Of a stretch of 24,388 nt of DNA, positions 8,281 through 16,580 are shown in pieces. Location of the stretch: NCBI GenBank assembly GCA_964641965.1, contig CAZXLD010000061.1, positions 1 to 24,388 on the forward strand. Direction: 5' to 3'. This DNA is from JAJDFU01 sp964641965 (GTDB lineage: Bacteria > Bacteroidota > Bacteroidia > Chitinophagales > Saprospiraceae). The position numbers and the translations under genes are program-made. Under the pieces are notes generated by a model, which did not search any database, was not told where the DNA came from, and worked only from the letters and a program-made list of their open reading frames with translations. The first letter of the stretch is position 1. Every line of letters starts with the position of its first letter.

Positions 8281-9438
8281 ATGAAAGAACAAACCCGTAC
8301 TGTTCGTACGCAGATTGATCGGACCCAATATGGCGAGCATAGCACGCCCCTTTTTCTGACTTCCAGTTTTGTTTTTGAAGACATGGAACAGATGGAGGAT
8401 GCGTTTCTAAACCGGATTGATCGAAATGTCTATTCCCGGTACAGCAACCCCAATATGGAGGAACTCATCCAAAAGGTTTGTGCCATGGAAAAAGCAGAAG
8501 CAGGGGTGGCTACTGCTTCTGGTATGGCAGCTGTATTCGCTTCAATGGCAAGCTTGTTGAAAGCAGGTGACCATGTGTTGGCCTCCAGGGCTTTGTTTGG
8601 ATCTACCTACCGGGTGTTGGAAGATATTCTTAGCCGTTGGGGCATTACCCACTCTTACGCCGAGCCCGAGTCTCTGAAGGATTGGGCTGATAAAATGAGA
8701 CCCAATACCAAATTTCTATATACAGAAACTCCATCTAATCCTTTACTCAAAATCGTCGACCTACAGGCCTTGTCTGCACTAGCCAAACAAAACGATGCAA
8801 TTTTTTGTGTGGATAATTGCTTCGCTACTCCCCTATTGCAAAAGCCATTGACCTTCGGCGCAGATCTAAGTGTCCACTCCGGTACAAAGTATTTGGATGG
8901 CCAAGGGCGAGTACTGGGCGGACTGGTGGTAGGTAAGCACGACCTGATCCAACAGATTCAGTTTTTCAATCGGCACACTGGTCCAAGTTTATCCCCCTTT
9001 AATGCCTGGGTACTGAGTAAAAGTCTGGAAACCCTCAGCCTGCGAATGGATCGGCATTCCCGGAATGGGCTAGCGCTCGCTCGATTTCTGGAGCAACACC
9101 CACAAGTGGAGCGGGTGTATTACCCCTTTTTGGAGAGCCATCCCCAATTCCATCTTGCAAAAAAACAGATGGAACAAGGTGGCGGTGTCCTTTCGTTCGA
9201 ATTAAAGGGTTGTGCCAAAACCGCTCGGCAAATGATCGATCGAACTGAGCTCTTCTCCATCACGTCCAATTTAGGCGATTCCCGATCCATCATCACCCAT
9301 CCCGCTTCCTCCTTTCTGGCAAAAATGGGGCCGGACAAGCGGAAAGAATTAGGCGTATCGGAGCAACTGATACGCATTTCGGCAGGATTGGAAGCAGTGG
9401 ACGATCTGATCCAGGATCTGGAACAAGCAATCGGATAA
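8281..9438 (+). CDS. metZ: O-succinylhomoserine sulfhydrylase (Cys/Met metabolism PLP enzyme)
   Basis: A 385-residue enzyme of the cystathionine gamma-synthase-like PLP family. The PLP lysine is Lys203 in HSGTKYLDGQGRVLGG. The Asp-Gln-Gly-Arg run after the lysine is typical of the MetZ sulfhydrylases and not of cystathionine lyases. Other family marks are YSRYSNPN (about 51-58), ASGMAAVFA (about 80-88), FLYTETPSNPLLKIVD (about 145) and SLGD-type SNLGDSRSIITHP near 330. Expected reaction: an activated homoserine ester plus sulfide gives homocysteine for methionine synthesis in the cytoplasm. Substrate choice (succinyl versus acetyl ester) cannot be settled by reading. cysH follows after 590 bp, which fits a sulfur-assimilation context. 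Confidence 0.88.
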   Translation: MKEQTRTVRTQIDRTQYGEHSTPLFLTSSFVFEDMEQMEDAFLNRIDRNVYSRYSNPNMEELIQKVCAMEKAEAGVATASGMAAVFASMASLLKAGDHVLASRALFGSTYRVLEDILSRWGITHSYAEPESLKDWADKMRPNTKFLYTETPSNPLLKIVDLQALSALAKQNDAIFCVDNCFATPLLQKPLTFGADLSVHSGTKYLDGQGRVLGGLVVGKHDLIQQIQFFNRHTGPSLSPFNAWVLSKSLETLSLRMDRHSRNGLALARFLEQHPQVERVYYPFLESHPQFHLAKKQMEQGGGVLSFELKGCAKTARQMIDRTELFSITSNLGDSRSIITHPASSFLAKMGPDKRKELGVSEQLIRISAGLEAVDDLIQDLEQAIG

Positions 9439-10028
9439 ATCGATTAAGCCTCCTTAGCCTACGGTGAAAGATCCAAAGTACTACCGAACGGATTCTAATT
9501 CAATGGAGCCATTAAAGCCATTGCTTTACAATGGAAAAGATTTATCAATCAAACCCCTAACAGCTTAATTATTAGTTTATTACGAAATAAAGGTTCTAAA
9601 ATACAGCAATACATGATGATAAATTGTTTGTTCCTAAGGCTATTTTAAGATATACTTGCCACTGAATATTCCTTTTAAAAACCATCTGTAATCCAATAGG
9701 ATCAAATAAAAGCCAAGTGTTTAATAGCAATTATTTGATACCGGTATGAAGGATTAACACACCCAAAACGCATTTCCAATTGGCCTTTCCAGAGTGATCC
9801 GGGAAGGCTTCTTACATAAATCAGCTTCAAAAGCTTTTCCAAGTACTCCAGCATTTATAACCTCCATTCCTCGAATCGCACCGTTTTGCAACTATGTCCA
9901 AACCCGTGTTTATCATTGGGGTTTAGGGTAATGAAAAGCATCTATTGACATCTGACAAGAACAAAATCAACAGAACGATTGAGTATCTCTTGCCTGGAAT
10001 AGGTGAGCAGCTATAAACGCAAAAAGGA
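9439..10028. other. 590-bp intergenic region between metZ and cysH, no gene found
   Basis: No plausible coding frame was found. It contains a cluster of mutually exclusive short pairings: CAATGG (9501-9506) or CAATGG (9529-9534) can each pair with CCATTG (9518-9523). There is also an imperfect 8-bp stem, 9783-9790 with 9801-9808. The region was checked for a SAM-I-like core ahead of cysH, and none was recognised. It may hold the cysH promoter, a decayed gene or an unrecognised leader RNA. Confidence 0.4.
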
Positions 10029-10757
10029 ATGACAGCTATCCCGAAAATTTTAAACCGGATTAAAGCGATAAGCAGGGCAGACACCCTAAATCTGTTGTTC
10101 GATCCCCTTTCGTACGAACGCAGGCTGAAATTTTTATATCGATTTTTCAAACCGGAGGAAGTCTTGGTCACCTCTTCTTTTGGTACCCGGTCGGTCTTCC
10201 TGTTACACTTGTTGAGCAAGATTCGACCTGATCAACCCATCCATTTCATTGATACCACTTATCACTTTCCGGAAACCATTGCTTACAAAAAAGAACTGAC
10301 TCAACGATTGGGCTTACAAGTAATTGATGTGTACCCTGCTGAAGTCGAAAACCGCTTAACCCGGGAAGAAGCCTGGTGGAAGTACCACCCTCGCATGTGC
10401 TGTCAAATCAACAAGGTAGCCCCACTAGAGCCGATCAAAGGAAGGCATAAAGTTTGGATCTCCGGTCTGATGAACTGGCAAACCGAGTTTCGGTCCCGCT
10501 TACAGGTTTTTGAGCAACAAGGTGATATCATGAAGTTTCATCCTTTGATTGACCTGAATGAAGGGGAATGGCGCTACCAAGTAGGATTCCACAAACTACC
10601 TGCCCATCCGTTAGAAGCCTTGGGCTATGGTTCAGTTGGCTGTACACATTGCACGGAGAAAGGAGACGGAAGATCCGGTCGATGGAGCGCTACCGGGCAA
10701 ACAGAATGTGGTCTGCATCCGGCTTACTTCAACAAGAAAGATGGAACATCCTTATAA
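10029..10757 (+). CDS. cysH: Phosphoadenylyl-/adenylyl-sulfate reductase (4Fe-4S type)
   Basis: A 242-residue assimilatory sulfonucleotide reductase that makes sulfite from APS or PAPS with thioredoxin or glutaredoxin as reductant. The PP-loop-like nucleotide site is TSSFGTRSVFLLHL (about 48-61), followed by FIDTTYHFPET (about 73-83). The iron-sulfur ligands are complete: Cys124-Cys125 and Cys205-x-x-Cys208. This pattern marks the 4Fe-4S enzymes, which are mostly APS-specific. The catalytic cysteine is in the C-terminal ECGLH (Cys227). The ATG at 10029 gives a slightly long N-terminus but no better start is visible. No cysD, cysN, cysC or sulfite reductase gene is in the window. The gene is tail-to-tail with the M14 gene with only 17 bp between stops. 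Confidence 0.93.
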   Translation: MTAIPKILNRIKAISRADTLNLLFDPLSYERRLKFLYRFFKPEEVLVTSSFGTRSVFLLHLLSKIRPDQPIHFIDTTYHFPETIAYKKELTQRLGLQVIDVYPAEVENRLTREEAWWKYHPRMCCQINKVAPLEPIKGRHKVWISGLMNWQTEFRSRLQVFEQQGDIMKFHPLIDLNEGEWRYQVGFHKLPAHPLEALGYGSVGCTHCTEKGDGRSGRWSATGQTECGLHPAYFNKKDGTSL

Positions 10758-10774
10758 TCATCACTCTGCAGTCC

Positions 10775-13369
10775 TCAATCTTCCGACGCTTGAGTTTGTT
10801 CTTTTCGAGGGGCTCGTTCCAACGCTCCTGAACTGATGGTGCTTCCGAAAAAGACTGCATTCATGAACAGGCGATTCGTACCGTACCAGAATGCCCTGAA
10901 ATTGGGATTATCTGCGAAGCAAATGACCTTTCCCCTTCCAATGCCCGTGGTAATGATTCCAGCTGATCCGGCCAGCGTTTCTACATGCTCTTTTTTTACA
11001 TATCCACTCCAGACCGGATTCTCGCTGTAGCGCAGTGGGGTAGCATAGGGATTGCGTGCCGGTTCAAACGTCAATAAACCTCTGCGAAAGACCGGTACTT
11101 CCTTGCGCACAAAACCAAAAGCCAAGGGATGGGTCAAATCCAGTTCTGCCCTGGCGATCGCCCCACCAATCACGCGAGAACCATTGTCAGGAGATAACAT
11201 ACCATAAGGGCGGGTCATACGCCCATCATTGGTATCCGTATCTGCAGCGCGCGTATCCAGATAGCCGATTCCATTATTTTTAGCCCAGGTAGCCGCATTC
11301 TTTAATGCAATCAAGGTTCCGCCATTCTGCACCCAGGCTTTAATTTTGGATGCCATATTTCTAGAATACCTGCCACTTACCATTACCAATACATTGTATC
11401 CGTCCAGACTGGATCGCCCCATAGATGCTGCAGGTAATTTGGAAATAGTCATGCCAAAACGATGGTCGAGCAAATGCCAAACTTCCCCGGCTTCGTATCC
11501 GGAAACCCCTTCCCCTACCACCAAGCCCACTTGGGGTATGTCCAACGCATCGAAATCCCGGCTTCCCAAATCAATTCCTTTTTCCGTCAATCCGGTCCAA
11601 GCACCATCAATGTCAACCCCCACAGTAGAAGCAACCTCCAACATGAGATTATGCAGATCTTCAGGATCACCTTGATTCTGCACTGGAATAACAATAGTTC
11701 CAGCAGCATAATCCACCGCTCCCAAGGTAAAAGGCTCCATTGCCACCTTCGTGCGATAACCTGCTTTTTGAATCTGGTATAAGGCTTTGGGTGCGAAGTA
11801 ATCGTCCCAACGCAAAAGAAAAGCATAATTTGTTTTAACAGGAACCGGAACGCTTCGCTTAGGCCTAAGCCCTTCAACTGCATCCCCCAGCATACCCGAT
11901 GAAAAAGCGCCGGCACTCAGCGCGTCGTATTGCAAATTGAAAGCCAAAGGCAACGTCCAGGAGGAAACATCGTAGAACAGGCTGTCTTCAAACTCCAATT
12001 GGGTTTCGAAAATGGCCCGGATCAAGTGATGCTGGTTTTGATTGGTCGGTACCACAAAGCTATTGTCTGCCGGGTAGGTACGTCCTTCCAATTCCTGGTC
12101 TGATTTCAGGGCATACACCTCAATATCGTGCCGCCGCAACAGCTCGACAAAGCGATCTACTTTTCCACGATCTGCCGGCTCGCCGAATACATATGCTTTT
12201 TCATCGATACTTTTACTGTCTGTTTTAGCTTTCTGATAAAAGGACCGCTGGAAATCCAGTAAGTCTTCCCTCAAATTGACAACTGCCTTTTGAGTAGACA
12301 GTGCAGTGGTGACCTGATTTCGAATCGTAAAAGGAAAGCTAAGCACCCCATTCGGACTATCCTGGAGGTGCCCCCTGGAACTGGCTTGCTCAAACAGGAT
12401 TCCGATCCCACCATTGGCATCGGGATAGGTAGATCCTTTGCCGTAGTAGAAATCATCAAACCCCTCTTTTGAAAAATAGAAGGAACCAATCTCATCCAAA
12501 GCTGCGGCATGAAAATCTCCGATTTTTTCAGTCAGCTCTTGATTCTTAGGTGGCGTGATCGGATTTGTTCGGGTGGGTTCACCGGGCATAAAAAAGAAAG
12601 TGCTGGAGGTTCCCATTTCGTGATGATCGGTGAGCACATTGGGCTTCCACTCATGGTAACGCTTTATCCGGCCTTGACTTTCCGGATGCTGTACCAATAA
12701 CCAGTCCCGATTCAGGTCAAACCAGTAATGATTAGTGCGGCCTCCGGGCCAAGATTCATCGTATTCCCGGTCCTGATTATCCGAGGTCAAGTTTTCATTC
12801 TTGTGCATATTTGCCCAGGTAGAAAAACGCTGTATTCCATCTGGATTTAGTCCAGGGTCTAGTAGGATAATCGTATGGTCTAGCAACTCCTTCACCGCTT
12901 CGCTTTCCCCAGCAGCCAGATAATAAGCTACCAACAAAGCCGCATTGGCACCACTAGATTCATTCCCATGAATGCTAAAGCCTTGATAGAGGACAGCAGG
13001 CATACTACTAATATCCAAACTACCCGATTGATCCGGATCAGCAAGCTGTAGGTGCGCTTCTCGTAACTTGTCCAAACGCTCGTGATTATCTGGTGAGGTA
13101 ATGATCAAGTGATATAAAGGCCTTCCTTCATAACTGCGCGCATATTCTTGCCAGATCATTCGATCAGAAGCATCGGATACAGCTTTCATGTACATGCGGG
13201 ATTGGTCATGACTTACATGCCAGTCGCCGATCTGATAACCCAGTACTTCTTTGGGGGTTGGTATGGCCTGGTTGTAGGAAATATCCGGTAAGTAATAGGT
13301 TAATTCCTTGTTTTGCCCTTGTAAGGACCAGCCCAAAAGAATGAAAAAGACAGGTAGCCAATAACGCAT
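10775..13369 (-). CDS. Secreted M14 family zinc carboxypeptidase with C-terminal GATase-like domain
   Basis: An 864-residue exported peptidase. Residues 1-19 are a signal peptide (MRYWLPVFFILLGWSLQGQ). The M14 catalytic domain covers about 45-380. Zinc ligands are His134 and Glu137 in SIHGNESSG and a histidine of TDHHEMG (249/250). Substrate-carboxylate binding is suggested by DLNRDW (Asn220, Arg221). The catalytic glutamate is Glu327 in GILFEQASSRG. The region at about 620-790 (QVGLVVGEGVSGYEAGEVWHLL, then NVLVMVSGRYS) resembles the flavodoxin-like GATase/DJ-1 fold that follows the peptidase in large Bacteroidota M14 proteins. Likely role is degradation of extracellular peptides. It lies downstream of the DUF6134 gene (147 bp) on the same strand. 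Confidence 0.9.
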   Translation of the reverse strand: MRYWLPVFFILLGWSLQGQNKELTYYLPDISYNQAIPTPKEVLGYQIGDWHVSHDQSRMYMKAVSDASDRMIWQEYARSYEGRPLYHLIITSPDNHERLDKLREAHLQLADPDQSGSLDISSMPAVLYQGFSIHGNESSGANAALLVAYYLAAGESEAVKELLDHTIILLDPGLNPDGIQRFSTWANMHKNENLTSDNQDREYDESWPGGRTNHYWFDLNRDWLLVQHPESQGRIKRYHEWKPNVLTDHHEMGTSSTFFFMPGEPTRTNPITPPKNQELTEKIGDFHAAALDEIGSFYFSKEGFDDFYYGKGSTYPDANGGIGILFEQASSRGHLQDSPNGVLSFPFTIRNQVTTALSTQKAVVNLREDLLDFQRSFYQKAKTDSKSIDEKAYVFGEPADRGKVDRFVELLRRHDIEVYALKSDQELEGRTYPADNSFVVPTNQNQHHLIRAIFETQLEFEDSLFYDVSSWTLPLAFNLQYDALSAGAFSSGMLGDAVEGLRPKRSVPVPVKTNYAFLLRWDDYFAPKALYQIQKAGYRTKVAMEPFTLGAVDYAAGTIVIPVQNQGDPEDLHNLMLEVASTVGVDIDGAWTGLTEKGIDLGSRDFDALDIPQVGLVVGEGVSGYEAGEVWHLLDHRFGMTISKLPAASMGRSSLDGYNVLVMVSGRYSRNMASKIKAWVQNGGTLIALKNAATWAKNNGIGYLDTRAADTDTNDGRMTRPYGMLSPDNGSRVIGGAIARAELDLTHPLAFGFVRKEVPVFRRGLLTFEPARNPYATPLRYSENPVWSGYVKKEHVETLAGSAGIITTGIGRGKVICFADNPNFRAFWYGTNRLFMNAVFFGSTISSGALERAPRKEQTQASED

Positions 13370-13516
13370 ATTCGTTTAGGTTTTAAATCCGAGGAATAAA
13401 GGAAACCTGATTTTAATTGTTTAACCAGATCCAATAAATCTGGCATGGTCGGCCAACCTATTTAAAATTGGGATGGGCTTTAAGCTGTTAGAGCTGGCAG
13501 GAAAAGACAGTTTGTT

Positions 13517-14101
13517 CTATTTCCGTTTAATGTGAATGGTAAACAAGGGATTCCGGACCAATACTTCTTGTAGCTGCCCATTCTGGTAGGAGTAATCCTG
13601 GCTATCGCTTTTCTTGCCGCTGGTCAGGGTAATCATCTCCGATGATACCGGTTCTACCTTTTTAAATGACGCATCGCGCTCAGAGAGCACCTTTGCGGAC
13701 GGAGAAGGCTTCATAAAATAGAGCATAACTGAAGTAGTGGTCACTTGACTTCTTTCCTGACGAACAGCTCCATTTTCGTCGATCTCATAATGGTCCCCTT
13801 TCCATTGTATTTGGGTTCTATTTTTGGGTTTTCCATCCTTTACCGAACTCATCTGACTACTTTGCAGCATTCCGTTCTTGAAACTTGCCTCCACCTTATG
13901 GACAATTGAATGTTTCCCTAGTAAATTGAATTGGGTCCTACTTTCTGTAGAATACGTGATCAGGTTTCCAGCCACTTTTTTTTCGGCGATCAACTCGCCA
14001 ATAATCTTTTTCCCATACCATACGTCATATGTGTCAGTCTCTACTGTTTCGGTTGGGTTGGCCCCCATGCCCAGCACCAAAGCAATTAGGTATAGATACA
14101 T
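13517..14101 (-). CDS. DUF6134 family exported protein
   Basis: A 194-residue protein with a short N-terminal hydrophobic stretch (MYLYLIALVLGMGANP) that is probably a signal peptide. The rest is beta-rich. YDVWYGKKIIGELIAEKK near residue 25 and the pattern of paired strands match the DUF6134 family, small secreted proteins of Bacteroidota without a known function. No catalytic motif was seen. The ATG at 14101 is the start that gives the signal sequence. It is divergent from the lipoprotein gene at 14413 and upstream of the M14 peptidase on the same strand. Confidence 0.7.
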   Translation of the reverse strand: MYLYLIALVLGMGANPTETVETDTYDVWYGKKIIGELIAEKKVAGNLITYSTESRTQFNLLGKHSIVHKVEASFKNGMLQSSQMSSVKDGKPKNRTQIQWKGDHYEIDENGAVRQERSQVTTTSVMLYFMKPSPSAKVLSERDASFKKVEPVSSEMITLTSGKKSDSQDYSYQNGQLQEVLVRNPLFTIHIKRK

Positions 14102-14412
14102 GTAGCTAGTTTTGGAGAAAAATAGGTAGAAAATTAAGTTTCATCAACAATAGCTGTCCCAAACGAAAAAAATCAAGGAAGGATGAACAATTGAAATGGA
14201 AAAGGCCAACAGTGAAAGGAAGCAATTCCTGCGTGTCTTTATCGTTTCCTTGATCAACAACAATGGACCAATGTGGAAACCTTTGAGGTGATAGGCAATG
14301 CCAATGGTTATAATTTAGTTGTTTGTTAACTTCGTTGAAAGAGCTAGGTATTTGCTTTACCGATGAATGGTTTAATACCAAGTTTATATCTTCGTTGGTG
14401 AAAATTAGCTTT
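14102..14412. other. 311-bp divergent intergenic region, DUF6134 gene / lipoprotein
   Basis: No coding frame is supported. The frame of the lipoprotein stays open upstream to 14323, but that extension would bury its lipobox and begins with TTG. The region holds a candidate promoter for the DUF6134 gene (separate entry). For the lipoprotein the only -7-like matches are TAACTTCG (14327-14334) and TATCTTCG (14387-14394), each one mismatch from consensus and neither with a well-placed -33 TTG. Confidence 0.4.
14145..14176 (-). promoter_or_regulatory. Candidate promoter for the DUF6134 gene
   Basis: On the minus strand TTG (14176-14174) is followed after 21 bp by TATTGTTG (14152-14145), one mismatch from TAnnTTTG. 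It lies about 45 bp upstream of the ATG. Pattern match only. Confidence 0.33.
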
Positions 14413-14937
14413 ATGAGTTGGAAACCTTTCTTGGGGTTCATTCGAATTGCAGGAATCCTAATGCTCCTCTTTGCAGGTATTCAGTCCTGCAGCCCGGGAC
14501 AACAGTCAGACAATCCTTACCAGTTTTTAACTGGAGACTGGAAATTCCAACTGTACGAGCAAGATGGTATGGATCTATCTCCGATCATGGAAAAGCTGTT
14601 TGTCCGGATTGGTCCCTGTGATGCTGAAAACAGGTATTGTCAAGCTTATCTAATTCCTTTCAGTACAGTACCTCAGGAAGTCCTCGACCTTCTGGACAAT
14701 AACCTGGAAATCAGCTTTCATTTGCGAAACTCTTCTGATAGTGAATCACTTATAGAAGAAATGGAAATGGCATTACCTGATCATTGTCAGCGCTGTTTTA
14801 CCATCCAGGATGACATTCACGACAATCATATTTATTCAGTCCATCCAGAAGGGGAAAATGCTATTCGCTTTACCTTACTTTCCGACGAGGAAGAGGAGCA
14901 ATTTACCATGGTGCGTATAAAGGAAGGTCAGAACTAA
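14413..14937 (+). CDS. Hypothetical lipoprotein
   Basis: A 174-residue protein not assigned to a family. The N-terminus (about residues 1-27) is a lipoprotein signal: hydrophobic core GILMLLFAG then the lipobox-like IQSC, lipidated Cys at residue 26. This is why the ATG at 14413 was chosen over the longer open frame. The mature part begins with YQFLTGDWKFQLYEQDG, which recalls the first strand of lipocalin-like domains, but the similarity is weak. An internal pair of cysteines (GPCDAENRYC) and another (DHCQRC) could form disulfides outside the cytoplasm. It is convergent with the TPR gene; a bidirectional terminator lies between them. Confidence 0.65.
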   Translation: MSWKPFLGFIRIAGILMLLFAGIQSCSPGQQSDNPYQFLTGDWKFQLYEQDGMDLSPIMEKLFVRIGPCDAENRYCQAYLIPFSTVPQEVLDLLDNNLEISFHLRNSSDSESLIEEMEMALPDHCQRCFTIQDDIHDNHIYSVHPEGENAIRFTLLSDEEEEQFTMVRIKEGQN

Positions 14938-15324
14938 GCGCAACCTCTAAATACCTGAAGGATATGGTTTTTGCCCCCCTTCCATGAAGGGCGTGTCGTT
15001 TGAGGACCTTTTACAATTGTCTAGCGAAAAGTGTGCTTACTCAAAAAAATTCGGGTTCGAACTTTGAGCGTATTTGAATAATCCCAACATTTTCAAGCAG
15101 TCAAATACATTAAGCATTGTTTTGACGAAGGGAAGCCCTTAAAGACCTTTCTGTGATACGAGCGGAAGGCCCTGTTTATTCTTAATGGTTGCCGGAATAC
15201 CTAATCGTAACCGACTAATGAGCATATTTTAGAAGCACCTTCATTAACCCAAACATAGCCAAATCAAAAAAGCCGACCAGAAATAAATCTGATCGGCTTT
15301 TCTTTTTCTTGAACGAAAAACAAA
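14938..15324. other. 387-bp convergent intergenic region, lipoprotein / TPR gene
   Basis: No ORF is supported. Besides the terminator at 15266-15301 it contains a perfect 8-bp inverted repeat, GTATTTGA (15070-15077) with TCAAATAC (15101-15108), loop 23 nt. It also has a short hairpin AAGGG aag CCCTT (15128-15140) and a short imperfect C-run/AAGGG pairing near 14975-14992. None has a T-tract. No transposase remnant was recognised. Confidence 0.45.
15266..15307. terminator. Bidirectional intrinsic terminator
   Basis: AAAAGCCGACCAGA (15268-15281) and TCTGATCGGCTTTT (15288-15301) form a 14-bp stem with one mismatch around a six-base loop. On the minus strand the stem runs into six T, 24 nt after the TPR stop. 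On the plus strand it is followed by a T-rich tract to 15307. It therefore fits both convergent genes, the lipoprotein and the TPR protein. Confidence 0.85.
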
Positions 15325-16128
15325 TTAACGGCCACCTAATTCTTTGGCCTTGTATTGTGCATTTTCGAAATATTTCCCTTGGGGCACTGCTTTGAAGGCC
15401 TCAGCTGCTTTTGACTTTTCACCGTTAGCTTCAAACGCTTCTCCCAGGTAGTACTGGAACTTGTCCTGATCTTCAGTAGCCACTGCAACTGCTTTTTGGG
15501 CGTGCTTCAGCGCTTCCAGGGTATTCCCCTTAGCCAGGTAAGCTCGCGTCATTATGTTGTGAAAGTCTGCAGATTGCCGATTTTCACCAAAAGATTCAGC
15601 CATGGCCATTACATCATCCCACTTTTCAGAGGCAGCGGCTTTTGCCATCATACGCTCAGCTTTCTCCACATATTGGGCAGCTTTTTCTGCTTTGTCACCT
15701 GCTTCTGCCACGTCGGCAGCTTTCAAGAATGCAGCCAAACCTTCGATCTCTTCTCCTTTTCCATCCAGCGCCTGTGCTTTTCCAAGGTAGTTGGAGTAGG
15801 AATCGGGAGCCCATTCGATACCTTTTTCGTAAATCGCCAGCGCTTCATCGTAGGCCTTGCTTTTACGCTTTGCCGTAGCAACACGATAGGCAGCAACTGC
15901 CCCATTGGTTTTGGCCAAGTCAATTACTTTAGCATCATTTTCATCCGAAGGGTCGGCAATTTCCAAGGCCTGTTCAAATAGATCCAACGCACCGGCGTAA
16001 TCTTTTTCTTTGTATTTAGCCACCCCGTCATTGTACAAGCTGGCAGCTGATTCTTCTTGAGCCAGTAGGGTGACAGTAGTAGCCATGAAGACCATTACCG
16101 AGAGCATGGAAATCAAAATCCGTTTCAT
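15325..16128 (-). CDS. Exported tetratricopeptide-repeat protein
   Basis: A 267-residue protein with a clear signal peptide (MKRILISMLSVMVFMATTVTLLAQ). The remainder is a TPR helical array. One repeat begins near residue 30 (LYNDGVAKYKEKDYAGALDLFEQAL), others near 73-105 (YRVATAKRKSKAYDEALAIYEKGI), 115-140, and 195-255 (AYLAKGNTLEALKHAQKAVAVA, then YYLGEAFEANGEKSKAAEAF). There is no enzymatic motif. It is probably a periplasmic or outer-membrane-associated scaffold; partners are unknown. A terminator follows at 15266-15301 and a promoter candidate lies at 16173-16205, so it is probably a single-gene unit. Confidence 0.85.
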   Translation of the reverse strand: MKRILISMLSVMVFMATTVTLLAQEESAASLYNDGVAKYKEKDYAGALDLFEQALEIADPSDENDAKVIDLAKTNGAVAAYRVATAKRKSKAYDEALAIYEKGIEWAPDSYSNYLGKAQALDGKGEEIEGLAAFLKAADVAEAGDKAEKAAQYVEKAERMMAKAAASEKWDDVMAMAESFGENRQSADFHNIMTRAYLAKGNTLEALKHAQKAVAVATEDQDKFQYYLGEAFEANGEKSKAAEAFKAVPQGKYFENAQYKAKELGGR

Positions 16129-16576
16129 GTCTTTTCTATACTTTTTGTGGTTAGCGAAACATTTGGGAAGTTCAAGTATAAGAAAATCATGATGAAATGG
16201 TTCAAAACAGGGCCATCAATGCCTGCCTAAGTCGGCCAGCCAACCTGTAGAAAACGGCTTTCAAGTTATACCTAGAAAACCCTGCAGGAAATGATTTACA
16301 CACCACCCCTCCATCACATGATGGTAGCATTATGTATTTTGCTTGTTCCTAAAAAAGTAGGTGGACAATAATGATGTTGCCTTAAATTCGAAGATAATTT
16401 GGTTTTACTCGAGGCGCCAAATCCCCACATCGCCTAAGCTATGTACCTACAGCCCAAACTGCCTTTCGGTACGCAAGGGTAAGGTTTTTGGAAACCATGA
16501 GCAGGACCAACAGATCAAGCAGGTACTTTGAAAGCATTGTTGACCTCCTACTTAACACCATCGGAAACCTGTTCAG
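16129..16576. other. 448-bp divergent intergenic region, TPR gene / DUF4231 gene
   Basis: It holds the TPR promoter candidate, a 14-bp dyad CCATCA-ca-TGATGG (16311-16324) that could be an operator, and a small plus-strand ORF at 16497-16580 (separate entry). The plus frame of that small ORF is stop-free from 16398. The encoded residues upstream of its ATG resemble nothing I recognise. Confidence 0.4.
16173..16205 (-). promoter_or_regulatory. Candidate promoter for the TPR gene
   Basis: On the minus strand TTG (16205-16203) is followed after 22 bp by TATACTTG (16180-16173), one mismatch from TAnnTTTG. It lies about 45 bp before the TPR gene's ATG. Confidence 0.38.
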
Positions 16577-16580
16577 ATGA
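16497..16580 (+). CDS. Possible 27-residue leader ORF overlapping the DUF4231 start
   Basis: ATG at 16497, stop TGA at 16578-16580, overlapping the DUF4231 ATG (16577) as ATGA, the classic geometry of translational coupling. The peptide has a basic head (MSRTNRSSR) and a hydrophobic amphipathic tail (YFESIVDLLLNTIGNLFR). It could be a coupling leader, a small membrane-active peptide or chance. No homology is claimed. Confidence 0.25.
   Translation: MSRTNRSSRYFESIVDLLLNTIGNLFR

Noticed and set aside
9923..10219. Minus-strand 98-codon frame in the metZ-cysH gap
   Set aside because: Mostly antisense to the cysH start region and without recognisable motifs.
10758..10774. Shared terminator between convergent cysH and M14 genes
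   Set aside because: Only 17 bp separate the stops and no stem with T-tract is present there.
14323..14412. N-terminal extension of the lipoprotein to 14323
   Set aside because: It would begin with TTG and place about 30 polar residues before a clear lipoprotein signal; the ATG at 14413 fits better.
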